Below, piece by piece: positions 25,983-34,108 of a stretch of DNA of 64,000 nucleotides. Source of the stretch: Faecalibacterium sp. An122 (lineage in GTDB: Bacteria > Bacillota > Clostridia > Oscillospirales > Ruminococcaceae). Position 1 is the stretch's first letter, and every line of letters begins with the position of its first letter. The notes under the pieces are model-generated. The model saw nothing but the letters and a program-made list of their open reading frames with translations. It was not told the DNA's origin and searched no databases. The position numbers were made by a program, and so were the translations under genes. The stretch covers positions 1 to 64,000 of the forward strand of contig NZ_NFLL01000014.1 of assembly GCF_002160895.1 (NCBI RefSeq), in the 5' to 3' direction.

Positions 25983-26279
25983 AATTACTATGAGCCCATT
26001 CAAATCCGCCAGGTGGCCCGGCAGTTCGGGGTCCACCCCAACTACCTGACCCGGGTGTTCCGGGAGGCCTACGGCGTGGGGCCCAAGGAATATTTGACCG
26101 AGCGGAAACTGAAAAAGGCCGAGGCCATGCTGGCCTCCACCGATTACGCGGTGGCGGTGGTGGCAAGCTCTCTGGGGTTTGAGGATGCCTTTGCCTTTTC
26201 GCGGCTGTTCAAAAAGCGGGTGGGCTGCTCTCCCAGCGAGTTCCGCAGCCAGAAAAGCCCGCCCCGCCCGATCCCATAA
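25974..26279 (+). pseudogene. araC', 5'-truncated AraC-family regulator
   Basis: About 100 residues of an AraC-family C-terminal DNA-binding domain are left: both helix-turn-helix motifs are present (IQIRQVARQFGVHPNYLTRVFREAYG and VAVVASSLGFEDAFAFSRLFKKRVGCSPSEF), but the sensing N-terminal domain and start are missing. It abuts scrB' head to head at about 25980. A divergent regulator of the sucrose operon would fit the original layout. It is not a copy of the AraC gene at 34109; the helices differ. Confidence 0.88.
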
Positions 26280-26283
26280 AAAC

Positions 26284-26336
26284 AACCATGCGCCAAAGAC
26301 CCAACGGAAACGGTCTCTGGCGCATGGTTTTGTTGT
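26284..26336. terminator. Bidirectional terminator
   Basis: AACCATGCGCCA (26284-26295) pairs with TGGCGCATGGTT (26318-26329), with TTGTT after it on plus and AAAA before it (T on minus). It separates araC' from the flavoprotein gene. Confidence 0.8.
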
Positions 26337-26392
26337 ATAGGAGAAATCATCCCGGGCGGCGTATGGGCTCCGCCGCCGGAAGGGATCAGCGG

Positions 26393-28078
26393 TTAAAAGA
26401 GATAGTTGGTGACGATGGGCTCCCGCTTTTGGGTCACATCGTTGAAGTACTCATAGGCACAGATGCCCAAAAAGCCGCCCGACACGTTGTACACGTTGGT
26501 GAAGCCGTGGCCCTGCAGGGTCAGGACGGCGTTGTAGCTGCTCTGGCCAATCTGGCAGTGGACGTAGACCGGCCGGTCGGTGGGGATTTCGTCCAGACGG
26601 CTGCGCAGCTGGGCCAGAGGGATGTTGACCGAGGTCTTCAGATGGCCCTGATGGTACACCGCCGCGGGGCGGACATCCAGAATATAGGCGCCCGACTCCA
26701 CCAGATCCCGCACCTGGTCCACATGGACCTGACGGAACCGGTGGGCCAGCAGGTTGCCCGCCACCAGGCCCGCATAGTTGGCGGCGTCCTTGGGGGCAGA
26801 GAAGGGGGGCGCATAGCACAGTTCCAGATCCCGCAGGTCGTCCACCGTGCCGCCCAACTTGATGAGGGTGGCGGCCACGTCAATCCGCTTGACGGCGTCG
26901 CCCTTGGAGATGGCCTGGGCGCCCAGCACCCGGCCGGTGGGTACCTCAAAGATCAGCTTGTAGTGGAGCTGGGTGCTGCCCGGCATGATGCCCACCCGGT
27001 CCTTGGGCAGGACGTAGGCCACCTCATAGGGGATGCCCTCCTGCTCACACTGGGCGGCGGTGAGGCCGGTGCTGGCGGCATTCCACTCAAAGACCTGGAT
27101 GCAGCTGGACCCGATGAAACCGGTGTTCCGCACCGGCAGGCCGCAGATGTGGTCGGCGGCCTGGCGGGCCTGCTTCTGGGCGGGGCCGGCCAGCTGAACC
27201 ATGGCGGGCTTGCGGGTCAGGGGATTGAATACCTCCACCGCGTCGCCCACGGCGTAGATGCTGGGGTCGCTGGTGCGGTAATTGGGGTCCACCTTGATGG
27301 CGCCCCGGGGGTTCATTTCCAGTCCGGCGTCGGCGGCCAGTGCGGTGTCGGGACGTACGCCCACCGCCATCACCACCGCGTCGCTCTCAATGACGCGGCC
27401 CGAGTTCAGCTGGACGTTGGACTGCTGGAAGGCCACCACCGAGTCCCCCACCACCAGATCCACGCCGTGGTCGATCATGGCTTTCTGGAGAATCTGGACC
27501 ATGTCGTAGTCGTAGGGCTTCAAAATCTGGGGCATGGCCTCCACCAGGGCCACCTGGTAGCCGGCTTCCCGCAGGTTAACCGCCACCTCCACCCCGATGA
27601 AGCCGCCGCCGATCACCGACACCTTCCGGACGCCTTTGTCCTTCAGGAAGCCGTAGAACCGGCTCACGTCCTCCACCGTCTTGACGGTGAAGAGGTTGGC
27701 GTTTTCGATGCCCTGAATCCGGGGCACCACTGCGTTGGCGCCGGGGGAGAGGATGAGGGTGTCATAGGCCTCGTCGTACTCCCGGCCGGTGACCAGGTCT
27801 TTCACCCGGACTTTCTTTCCGGCGCGGTCGATGGACAGGACCTGACTGTTGGCCCGGGTCTCGATGTTGTAGGCCCCGTGGAGTGATTCGGGGGTGTTGA
27901 GGACCAGTTTTTCGGTCTGGTCCACCGTCTCGCTCAGCCGGTAGGGGAGACTGCAGTTGGAATAGGAGACGTGGGCGCCTTTTTCCAGCAGGAGGATTTC
28001 GGCCTGCTCGTCCAGCCGCCGCAGCCGGGCTGCTGCGCCGGCGCCGCCTGTGTTGCCGCCAACAAGAACATACTTCAT
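26393..28078 (-). CDS. FAD-dependent oxidoreductase with C-terminal rhodanese (CoA-disulfide reductase-like)
   Basis: A 561-residue flavoprotein of the pyridine nucleotide-disulfide reductase group. FAD binding: VLVGGNTGGAGAAARLRR; NAD(P)H binding: VSVIGGGFIGVEVAVNLREAG; second FAD motif: IYAVGDAVEV. A single redox cysteine, C42 in SYSNCSLPYRL, sits where CoA-disulfide reductases and NADH oxidases have theirs. The C-terminal rhodanese domain (about 450-550) has C508 in YVHCQIGQSS. CoADR-rhodanese fusions reduce CoA disulfide or persulfides and polysulfide with NAD(P)H; which one applies here is open. ATG 28078 is supported by an AAGGAG site. Confidence 0.88.
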   Translation of the reverse strand: MKYVLVGGNTGGAGAAARLRRLDEQAEILLLEKGAHVSYSNCSLPYRLSETVDQTEKLVLNTPESLHGAYNIETRANSQVLSIDRAGKKVRVKDLVTGREYDEAYDTLILSPGANAVVPRIQGIENANLFTVKTVEDVSRFYGFLKDKGVRKVSVIGGGFIGVEVAVNLREAGYQVALVEAMPQILKPYDYDMVQILQKAMIDHGVDLVVGDSVVAFQQSNVQLNSGRVIESDAVVMAVGVRPDTALAADAGLEMNPRGAIKVDPNYRTSDPSIYAVGDAVEVFNPLTRKPAMVQLAGPAQKQARQAADHICGLPVRNTGFIGSSCIQVFEWNAASTGLTAAQCEQEGIPYEVAYVLPKDRVGIMPGSTQLHYKLIFEVPTGRVLGAQAISKGDAVKRIDVAATLIKLGGTVDDLRDLELCYAPPFSAPKDAANYAGLVAGNLLAHRFRQVHVDQVRDLVESGAYILDVRPAAVYHQGHLKTSVNIPLAQLRSRLDEIPTDRPVYVHCQIGQSSYNAVLTLQGHGFTNVYNVSGGFLGICAYEYFNDVTQKREPIVTNYLF

Positions 28079-28195
28079 GGTTTTGCACTCCTTTTTGTCA
28101 CATCTGAGAAAGGGCAAAGGCTCTTTTTGAAACCAGTATAGAGCAAACCGCGGCAAAAATCTGTGTTTGTGTCACATTGCCCGCCCCAAACCGCA

Positions 28196-28250
28196 AAAGG
28201 ACGCCCCCGGGCGCAGCGAAAGGCTGTACCCGGGGCGCTTTGTGCCTGCC
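28196..28250 (-). terminator. Terminator of the cupin gene
   Basis: CGCCCCCGGG (28202-28211) pairs with CCCGGGGCG (28239-28247); on the minus strand the stem is followed by TCCTTTTGC. It lies about 70 bases past the cupin stop. Confidence 0.6.
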
Positions 28251-28318
28251 GGCGGGAAGCACCGCCCCGGCTGGGGCGATGGGGGATTACGCGGGCCGGC
28301 AGGGCTCAGATGGGAGGC

Positions 28319-28747
28319 TTAGTGCTCGGCATCCTCTTTGGTGGGCTGGACGGTGCCCCAGGGATGCTGCGGGGGTGCGTAGATGGACGACAGCTTCAGG
28401 CAGCCGCAGCCGGCGTTGAGGATGTTGTGCCAGGTGCCGCAGGGGACAAAGACGGCGTCGCCGGCGTTCAGGGTGCAGGTGACGGTCAGTTTGCACTGGC
28501 AGCTCCCCATCTGAACGGTGGCCTTGCCGCACTCCACCCGGATGCACTGGTCCACGTCGGGATGCATCTCGAGGCCGATGTCATCGCCCTCCGGAATGCT
28601 CATCAGGGTCATCTGGAGATGGTGGCCTGTCCAGAACGCGGTCCGGTAGTCCTCATTGGCCCGTGCAGCGCAGACGATGTTGGCGGCATAGGGATTGGGG
28701 CCGTGGTCGGTCTGGTTGCAGGTGCAGTCGCAGGAATGGTTGTTCAT
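28319..28747 (-). CDS. Cupin domain protein with Cys-rich N-terminus
   Basis: A 142-residue single-domain cupin (residues about 45-125), a small beta-barrel fold that often binds a metal. Candidate metal ligands lie in GLEMHPDVDQCIRVECG and PCGTWHNILNAG. The N-terminal HSCDCTCNQTDH is rich in Cys and His and could add a metal site. Related proteins are widespread in gut Clostridia with unknown role. ATG 28747 follows AAAGGAG. It lies downstream of rhaD but beyond that operon's terminator, so it is probably a separate unit. Confidence 0.8.
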   Translation of the reverse strand: MNNHSCDCTCNQTDHGPNPYAANIVCAARANEDYRTAFWTGHHLQMTLMSIPEGDDIGLEMHPDVDQCIRVECGKATVQMGSCQCKLTVTCTLNAGDAVFVPCGTWHNILNAGCGCLKLSSIYAPPQHPWGTVQPTKEDAEH

Positions 28748-28846
28748 GGGATGTTTCTCCTTTCGTTGTGAGTTATCCCATGGTATGCAGCCCGCCGCGG
28801 CGGTGCGCGGCCGGGCCGGGGAACCCCGGCCCCGGGTCCTGAACCC

Positions 28847-28890
28847 AAAAAGGCGCGCGGCCCGCCCCAAAAGGAGCAAAACCGCGCGCC
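28847..28890 (-). terminator. Terminator of the rhaB-isomerase-rhaD operon
   Basis: GGCGCGCGG (28852-28860) pairs with CCGCGCGCC (28882-28890); the minus strand continues into TTTTTGGG. Confidence 0.85.
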
Positions 28891-28923
28891 CAGGCCGCAA
28901 AGCAATGAAGTTTGGAGGGGAAA

Positions 28924-29751
28924 TCAGTCCAGGAACTTTTCGTTCAGGGTGACGCCGAAGTCCCGGGCGATGGCCCGCAGGTTGTCGTCGGTGATGGTCT
29001 GACGGATCAGGCCGCCGCCCATGGACAGGACCTTGACGTAGATTTCGGCGCTCTTTTCGATGGTGTGGGCCAGGCCGAAAGTGATGTCAAAGTCGGGGCC
29101 CGAGGTGAACAGGCCGTGCTGGGCCCAGATGGCCGCCTGATAGCTCTTCATCAGCTCGGAGGTGGCCATGGCGATGTCGGCCCCGCCGGGGACCATCCAG
29201 GGGCAGACGCCCACGCCCTCGGGGAAGACCACCGGGCACTCGGTGGCGCTCTGCCACAGAGCGCGGGAGAAATCCCGGTCGGTCAGGGGCAGGATGTAGG
29301 TCAGGGCGATGACGTTGGTGGCGTGGCAGTGGTAGATGACCCGGTTGGTGCCGCCGGTCACCGCCTTGCGGACGCTGTGGTTCATGAAGTGGCTGGGGAA
29401 CTCAGAGGTGGGGCGGGCGCCGCCCTCCAGGCCCCAGACAATCCGCCAGCTGTCGCCCTTGTCGTTGATCTCCACGATGCCGATGCTGTGGACGGGGTCC
29501 AGCTCCACATTGCGGAAGAACTTGCCCGAGCCGGTGGTGATGAAGTACTCGCCGGCCAGGTTGTCGGCCTGAACGCCCATGTTGACCCATTCGCCGGGCT
29601 GTGCGTTGAAGAAGGGACGGCACTGGGCCACTTCCTCCTCCTTCATGCGGTAGGTCAGGTTGCCGCCGTTGCGCTCGTGCCAGCCCTGGAGCCAGCCGTC
29701 GTTGCACATGCGGATATAGCCTTTTACGATCTCAACATCCAGAATACCCAT
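28924..29751 (-). CDS. rhaD: Rhamnulose-1-phosphate aldolase
   Basis: A 275-residue class II zinc aldolase that splits L-rhamnulose 1-phosphate into dihydroxyacetone phosphate and L-lactaldehyde. It follows E. coli RhaD along its length: GWHERNGGNLTYRM, EYFITTGSGKFFRNV, the zinc ligands in IYHCHATNVIALTY, FPEGVGVCPWMVPGG, WAQHGLFTSGPDFDITFGL and KVLSMGG. ATG 29751 is chosen by similarity to RhaD and by the AGAGAGG before it. It is the last gene of the operon. The lactaldehyde would be reduced by FucO encoded nearby. Confidence 0.94.
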   Translation of the reverse strand: MGILDVEIVKGYIRMCNDGWLQGWHERNGGNLTYRMKEEEVAQCRPFFNAQPGEWVNMGVQADNLAGEYFITTGSGKFFRNVELDPVHSIGIVEINDKGDSWRIVWGLEGGARPTSEFPSHFMNHSVRKAVTGGTNRVIYHCHATNVIALTYILPLTDRDFSRALWQSATECPVVFPEGVGVCPWMVPGGADIAMATSELMKSYQAAIWAQHGLFTSGPDFDITFGLAHTIEKSAEIYVKVLSMGGGLIRQTITDDNLRAIARDFGVTLNEKFLD

Positions 29752-29788
29752 GGTCAGATAACCTCTCTTTTTCTTCTTGGTTTGTGTG

Positions 29789-31207
29789 TCAGCGGGTGAT
29801 GATGTCCACCGGGACGTCAAAAATCTTGGCGACCTTCAGAATGGTGTCGATGTGGCGGCCCGAGGCGGCGGCCATGTGATGGGTGGGGCCGGCCTCGCTC
29901 CAGCGGTTGCAGAACTCCCGTGCGCCGCAGGTGAAACGGGTGCGCATGTTGGTGTCGCCGAAGGTGAAGATGGGCCCCTCCTCGTTGACGCCCTCGGCCA
30001 CCACGAACTTGAAGTGGCCGTCCTTGTCCTGGGTGATGCCCAGATAGGTCACGGGGCCCAGATGGGGATAGAACTGGGTCAGATAGCCGCCGCCGGTCTT
30101 GCCGTGGAAGACGGGAACGATCTTCATGGTGGGCTTTTTGGCCGAGATGTCGGCGTCGCCCGAGCCGGAATGGCCGATGATGCAGATATCCTGGTCAAAG
30201 TCGATGGAGTACATCTCGGACAGCTGGCCGCAGCCGGCGATGGTCTTGAGGATGGACATGGCCATGGACACCTTGATGTCGCCCTCCACGGCGCAGGCCA
30301 CGCCCTGCTTGATCAGCATCGAGAAGGCCGGGATCAGCATGCTGTCCAGCACCCCCGCCTTGCCCTGGGCGAAACCGTCGTAGTGGGAGGCGATGAAGGC
30401 GATTTTCTCCTCTTTGACCCACTCCTCAAAGGCCACCACATACCGGGCCATCTCCCAGACCTTTTCGATGGTGCCGCCGCCCTCGATGTCGAAGGTGTCC
30501 AGGATTTCCTGAGCCTTGGCCCGGATGGCGTTTTCGTCGGTGATGTGGTCGGCGATGGCCCACATCTTCTCCCAGTCGAACTGCTTGGTGTACAGGAACA
30601 TCCGGTTGTATAGGTTGGTCTCGTCGATGTACAGGTCCATCATGCCGGGATAGGGCCGGCCGATCTGGGCCAGGTTGGTGTCCCGGAAACGGCGGCGCAC
30701 CTGGGCGGCACGGCACCAGTCCTCGATCTCGGCCTGAACCTGGGGGTCGCCACCCTCCACCACGCCGGTGATGACGGCATGACGCTTGCCGGCCCGCTCC
30801 AGGTCGGCCACCATCTCGCCCACGGCGCCGCAGGCGTACAGCTGGCCCAGCCAGGTGGGGGTGTCGGTGTTGGCGTAGTCGGGGGCCTTCTTTTTCTGGA
30901 CGTTCACCAGCACCACCGGCACGTTCAGATCCCGCACCGCGGGCAGCATATTATAAGAGGTGGCGTAGGTCAGCATCTGGAGGATCACCAGGTCCACGTC
31001 GGCGGCACGGAACTTGTCGCCGGCGGCCATGGACTGTTCCTTGGTGGTGACGATGCCGCCGTCGATGATCTCCACCGTCTGGGGCAGGGTCTTTTTGAAA
31101 TCGGCGTACTGCTGCTCAAACTCGGGCACCAGAGAGGGGAACTGGGGCAGGTAAGCGCCCAGGGCGATGGCGAACACGCCGACGCGGGCTTTGGTTTCAA
31201 CTAACAT
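29789..31207 (-). CDS. L-fucose/L-arabinose isomerase family protein (deoxysugar isomerase)
   Basis: A 472-residue sugar isomerase of the FucI/AraA superfamily (COG2407-like), which converts an aldose to a ketose with a divalent metal. Recognisable segments are GAYLPQFPSLVPEFE, VVLVNVQ, SHYDGFAQGKAGVLDSMLIP, CAVEGDIKVSMAMSIL, MYSIDFDQDICIIGHSGSGD and the C-terminal SEAGPTHHMAAASG histidines. Lying between rhaB and rhaD, it should supply the isomerase step normally done by RhaA, which is an unrelated family and is absent here. Substrate could be L-rhamnose, L-fucose or both. Strong AAGGAGG ribosome site; 13 bases after rhaB. Confidence 0.85.
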   Translation of the reverse strand: MLVETKARVGVFAIALGAYLPQFPSLVPEFEQQYADFKKTLPQTVEIIDGGIVTTKEQSMAAGDKFRAADVDLVILQMLTYATSYNMLPAVRDLNVPVVLVNVQKKKAPDYANTDTPTWLGQLYACGAVGEMVADLERAGKRHAVITGVVEGGDPQVQAEIEDWCRAAQVRRRFRDTNLAQIGRPYPGMMDLYIDETNLYNRMFLYTKQFDWEKMWAIADHITDENAIRAKAQEILDTFDIEGGGTIEKVWEMARYVVAFEEWVKEEKIAFIASHYDGFAQGKAGVLDSMLIPAFSMLIKQGVACAVEGDIKVSMAMSILKTIAGCGQLSEMYSIDFDQDICIIGHSGSGDADISAKKPTMKIVPVFHGKTGGGYLTQFYPHLGPVTYLGITQDKDGHFKFVVAEGVNEEGPIFTFGDTNMRTRFTCGAREFCNRWSEAGPTHHMAAASGRHIDTILKVAKIFDVPVDIITR

Positions 31208-31220
31208 GGGGTCAACCTCC

Positions 31221-32528
31221 TTAGCGAATGTTCATCTGAATCTTCAGGTTGCCGATGGCGGTGGCCTCGATGGGCAGCGCCTCCACCTGCTTGCCGGTGT
31301 AATGGGCGGTGAGTTGGTTCAGGGTGGCGTTTTTGGCGCCGCCGCCGGCGATGTAGAGCTTGTCCCAGTGCCGGCCGGTGACCGCCTCCATCTCCCGGTA
31401 GGCCTCGCCGTAGCAATAAGCCAGGGAATGATAGGTGCTGTTGATGAGGTCGGCGTCGGTGGCGGGAGCCTCGCCGGTCTCGGCCAGGGCGGAGCAGATT
31501 TCGGCCCGCATGTCCTGCGGGGCCGAGAAACGGGGATCGTTCACATCGAAAATCCGGGTGTAGGAGCTGGTTTTGGCCAGCTCCACCATCTCGGCGAAGG
31601 AGATCCCCAGCTGCTTCTGGATGCACTGGATGATCCACAGGCCCATGATGTTTTTCAGATAGCGGATGTAGCCCACGCCGCCCTCGTTGGTGAAGTTGGC
31701 CTTGCAGCTGGCGGGGGTGGTGACGGGCTTGTCCAGCTTGACCCCCAGCAGGCTCCAGGTGCCGGAGGACAGGAAAGGCGCGTCCCCCTGGTCCATGGGG
31801 ATGCCCTCCACCGCGCTGGCGGTGTCGTGGGTGGCGCAGAGGACCACGGTGGTCTGTCCGCCCACCTCGGCGGCCACTTCATCGGTCAGCGGACCCAGGA
31901 CGGTGCCGGGAGCGGTCAGCCGGGGGAACAGGGCTTTGGGCAGGCCCAGCCGGTCCAGGATTTCGGGGTCATACTCCCGGGTCTGGGCGTTCACCAGACC
32001 GGTGGAGGTGGCGTTGGTGTACTCCCGGGCCTTGACGCCGCACAGCTTCCAGAGCAGGTACTCGGGGATCATCAGGAAATCCTCGGCCTGGGCCAGACGG
32101 CCGGCCTTTTGGTCCGCGTACAGCTGATAGATGGTGTTGAAGGGCTGGAACTGGATGCCGGTTTTGGCGTACAGCTCCGCAAAGGGGATGCGGGCGTGCA
32201 CTTCCTCCAGCACATCCTGGGTGCGGCTGTCCCGGTAGGCGTAGACCGGGTAAATGGGCCGGCCGTCCTTCAGCAGCACATAGTCCACCGCCCAGGTGTC
32301 GATGGATACGCTCTTGATCCGGGGATACTTGGTCAGGGCGGCCTTGAGGCCCTCCTTGACGTGGCGGAACAGCCCGTCGATGTCCCAGATCAGATGTCCG
32401 TCCACCCGCTGGACGCCGTTGGGGAACCGGTAGAGTTCCTCGGTGTGCAGGGTGCCGTCCTGCATCCATCCCGCAATGTGGCGGCCCGACGATGCGCCGA
32501 TGTCCACAGCCAGAAATACTTCCTGCAT
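31221..32528 (-). CDS. rhaB: Rhamnulokinase
   Basis: A 435-residue FGGY-family kinase that phosphorylates L-rhamnulose at C1. The N-terminal nucleotide-fold motif is AVDIGASSGRHIAG; SIDTWAVDYVLL, CATHDTASAV, FLSSGTWSLLGV, NFTNEGGVGYIRYLKNIMGLW and IAGGGAKNATLNQLTA are characteristic of RhaB. ATG 32528 is supported by AGGAG and by the family start. It is the first gene of the operon, preceded by a weak promoter and a regulator site (32598-32628). Action on L-fuculose cannot be excluded. Confidence 0.93.
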   Translation of the reverse strand: MQEVFLAVDIGASSGRHIAGWMQDGTLHTEELYRFPNGVQRVDGHLIWDIDGLFRHVKEGLKAALTKYPRIKSVSIDTWAVDYVLLKDGRPIYPVYAYRDSRTQDVLEEVHARIPFAELYAKTGIQFQPFNTIYQLYADQKAGRLAQAEDFLMIPEYLLWKLCGVKAREYTNATSTGLVNAQTREYDPEILDRLGLPKALFPRLTAPGTVLGPLTDEVAAEVGGQTTVVLCATHDTASAVEGIPMDQGDAPFLSSGTWSLLGVKLDKPVTTPASCKANFTNEGGVGYIRYLKNIMGLWIIQCIQKQLGISFAEMVELAKTSSYTRIFDVNDPRFSAPQDMRAEICSALAETGEAPATDADLINSTYHSLAYCYGEAYREMEAVTGRHWDKLYIAGGGAKNATLNQLTAHYTGKQVEALPIEATAIGNLKIQMNIR

Positions 32529-32559
32529 AACGCTCCTCCTTGCGTGTTGGTCTGGTAAC

Positions 32560-32588
32560 AGTATAGCGGCCCGGCGGGCCGGATGCCA
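32560..32588 (-). promoter_or_regulatory. rhaB operon promoter
   Basis: TATACT (minus; 32560-32565) has a poor -35 (TGGCAT, 32583-32588) at 17-base spacing. The weak -35 and the operator nine bases upstream suggest it needs an activator. Confidence 0.65.
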
Positions 32589-32597
32589 TCGGCAAAG

Positions 32598-32628
32598 GTG
32601 ACCGATTCTTTGTGAAAAGTACACTCTT
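32598..32628 (-). promoter_or_regulatory. AraC-type operator of rhaB
   Basis: A 31-base element with core CTTTGTGAAAAGT (plus strand) that matches the element at 34024-34054 in 27 of 31 positions. It begins exactly nine bases upstream of the rhaB -35 box, the usual place for an AraC-family activator that contacts RNA polymerase. Confidence 0.75.
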
Positions 32629-32650
32629 TGCCCCGGAGCGGGGACCAAAC

Positions 32651-32690
32651 AAAAAATCGGAATGCACCGCACAGGACGGCGCATTCCGAT
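32651..32690 (-). terminator. Terminator of fucO
   Basis: ATCGGAATGC (32656-32665) pairs with GCATTCCGAT (32681-32690); on the minus strand TTTTTT follows. It isolates fucO from the rhaB operon. Confidence 0.9.
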
Positions 32691-32755
32691 TCAGGTGATC
32701 CGGCCGGTTCAGGCAGGGGGCCGGAAAGCATATGGGGGATCAGAAACAGGGAAAA

Positions 32756-33904
32756 TTACAGCTGGCTGCGGTACAGCTCCACGATTTCCTTCACGCTGGT
32801 GTCGCGGGGGTTGCCGGGACGGCAGGCGTCGGCGAAGGCGGACTCGGCCAGGAACTGGATGTCCTCCTCCTTTAGGATGCCCTTGAGGTTGGCGGGGATG
32901 CCCACTTCGGCGGACAGCTGCTTGACGGCGGCGATGGTGGCGTCGGCGGCCTCCTCGGCGGTCATGGCGTCGATGCCGGCCACACCCATGGCCTTGCCGA
33001 CGGCGCGGTAGCGCTCACCGGCCACGCCCTTGTTGTACTCCAGGCCCACCGGCAGCAGGATGGCGCAGGCCACGCCGTGGGGGGTGTCGTACAGAGCGGA
33101 CAGGCCGTGCGCCATGCTGTGGACAATGCCCAGACCCACGTTGGAGAAGCCCATGCCGGCGATGTACTGGCCCAGAGCCATGCCCTCGCGGCCTTCGGGG
33201 GTGTTCTGGACGGCGCCCCGCAGGTTCTCGGAGATCAGGCGGATGGCCTCCAGATGGAACATATCCGAGATGGTGCAGTGGCCCTTGGTGATGTAGCCCT
33301 CGATGGCGTGGGTCAGAGCGTCCATGCCGGTGGCGGCGGTCAGGCCCTTGGGCATGGAAGCCATCATGTCGGGGTCAACCACAGCCACTTCGGGGATGTC
33401 GTTGGTGTCCACACAGACAAACTTGCGCTTCTTCTCCACGTCGGTGATGACGTAGTTGATGGTGACCTCAGCGGCGGTGCCGGCGGTGGTGGGAACGGCG
33501 ATGGTAAAGACAGCGTGCTTCTTGGTGGGAGCCACGCCCTCCAGAGAGCGGACGTCGGCAAACTCGGGGTTGTTGATGATGATGCCGATGGCCTTGGCGG
33601 TGTCCATGGAGGAGCCGCCGCCGATGGTGACGATGCAGTCCGCCTCAGCGGCCTTGAAGGCAGCCACGCCGTCCTGGACGTTCTGGATGGTGGGATTGGG
33701 CTTGATGTCGCTGTAGACCGAGTAGGCGAAGCCGGCGGCGTCCAGCAGGTCGGTGACCTTCTTGGTGACGCCGAACTTGATCAGGTCGGGGTCGGAGCAG
33801 ACGAAAGCCTTCTTGTAGCCGCGGGCGGTCAGCTCGGGAACGATGTTCTCGATGGCGCCGTGGCCGTGGTAGGAAATCGTGTTCAGAACAATGCGGTCAG
33901 CCAT
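32756..33904 (-). CDS. fucO: Lactaldehyde reductase (iron-dependent alcohol dehydrogenase)
   Basis: A 382-residue group III alcohol dehydrogenase, the length of E. coli FucO, which reduces L-lactaldehyde to 1,2-propanediol with NADH. NAD-binding GGGSSMDTAKAIG, AVPTTAGTAAEVT and the iron ligands in VVDPDM, GMDALTHAIEGY and VHSMAHGLSALYDTPHGVACA are all present. It completes anaerobic breakdown of rhamnose or fucose. ATG 33904 follows AGGAGG. Its promoter carries the same operator as rhaB, so it belongs to the same regulon though it has its own terminator. Confidence 0.94.
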   Translation of the reverse strand: MADRIVLNTISYHGHGAIENIVPELTARGYKKAFVCSDPDLIKFGVTKKVTDLLDAAGFAYSVYSDIKPNPTIQNVQDGVAAFKAAEADCIVTIGGGSSMDTAKAIGIIINNPEFADVRSLEGVAPTKKHAVFTIAVPTTAGTAAEVTINYVITDVEKKRKFVCVDTNDIPEVAVVDPDMMASMPKGLTAATGMDALTHAIEGYITKGHCTISDMFHLEAIRLISENLRGAVQNTPEGREGMALGQYIAGMGFSNVGLGIVHSMAHGLSALYDTPHGVACAILLPVGLEYNKGVAGERYRAVGKAMGVAGIDAMTAEEAADATIAAVKQLSAEVGIPANLKGILKEEDIQFLAESAFADACRPGNPRDTSVKEIVELYRSQL

Positions 33905-33985
33905 AATAAAATCCTCCTGAATTGCGGTGCGCCAGAAATGGCGCCCTGTTTGGATTGACTGAAAGGTAACAAACCTGGTAGCTTC

Positions 33986-34014
33986 AGTATAAAAGGTTTG
34001 GCCCAAAATTTCAA
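33986..34014 (-). promoter_or_regulatory. fucO promoter
   Basis: TTGAAA (34009-34014) and TATACT (33986-33991) on the minus strand with 17-base spacing. The operator begins nine bases upstream of the -35 box. Confidence 0.75.
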
Positions 34015-34023
34015 TGGCCAAAA

Positions 34024-34054
34024 GTGACAGAAACTTTGTGAAAAGTCCACTCTT
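34024..34054. promoter_or_regulatory. AraC-type operator in the fucO/araC intergenic region
   Basis: The partner of the rhaB element, with the same orientation and the same nine-base distance to the fucO -35 box. Its other edge touches the -35 region of the divergent regulator promoter, which would let the regulator control its own gene. Confidence 0.75.
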
Positions 34055-34082
34055 GTGCACAATGGGGGAAATACAGTATACT
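34053..34082 (+). promoter_or_regulatory. Promoter of the AraC regulator gene
   Basis: TTGTGC (34053-34058) and TATACT (34077-34082) with 18-base spacing, overlapping the end of the operator by two bases. Confidence 0.55.
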
Positions 34083-34108
34083 GAAAGGGAAAGGGAGGGA
34101 TGGCACAG

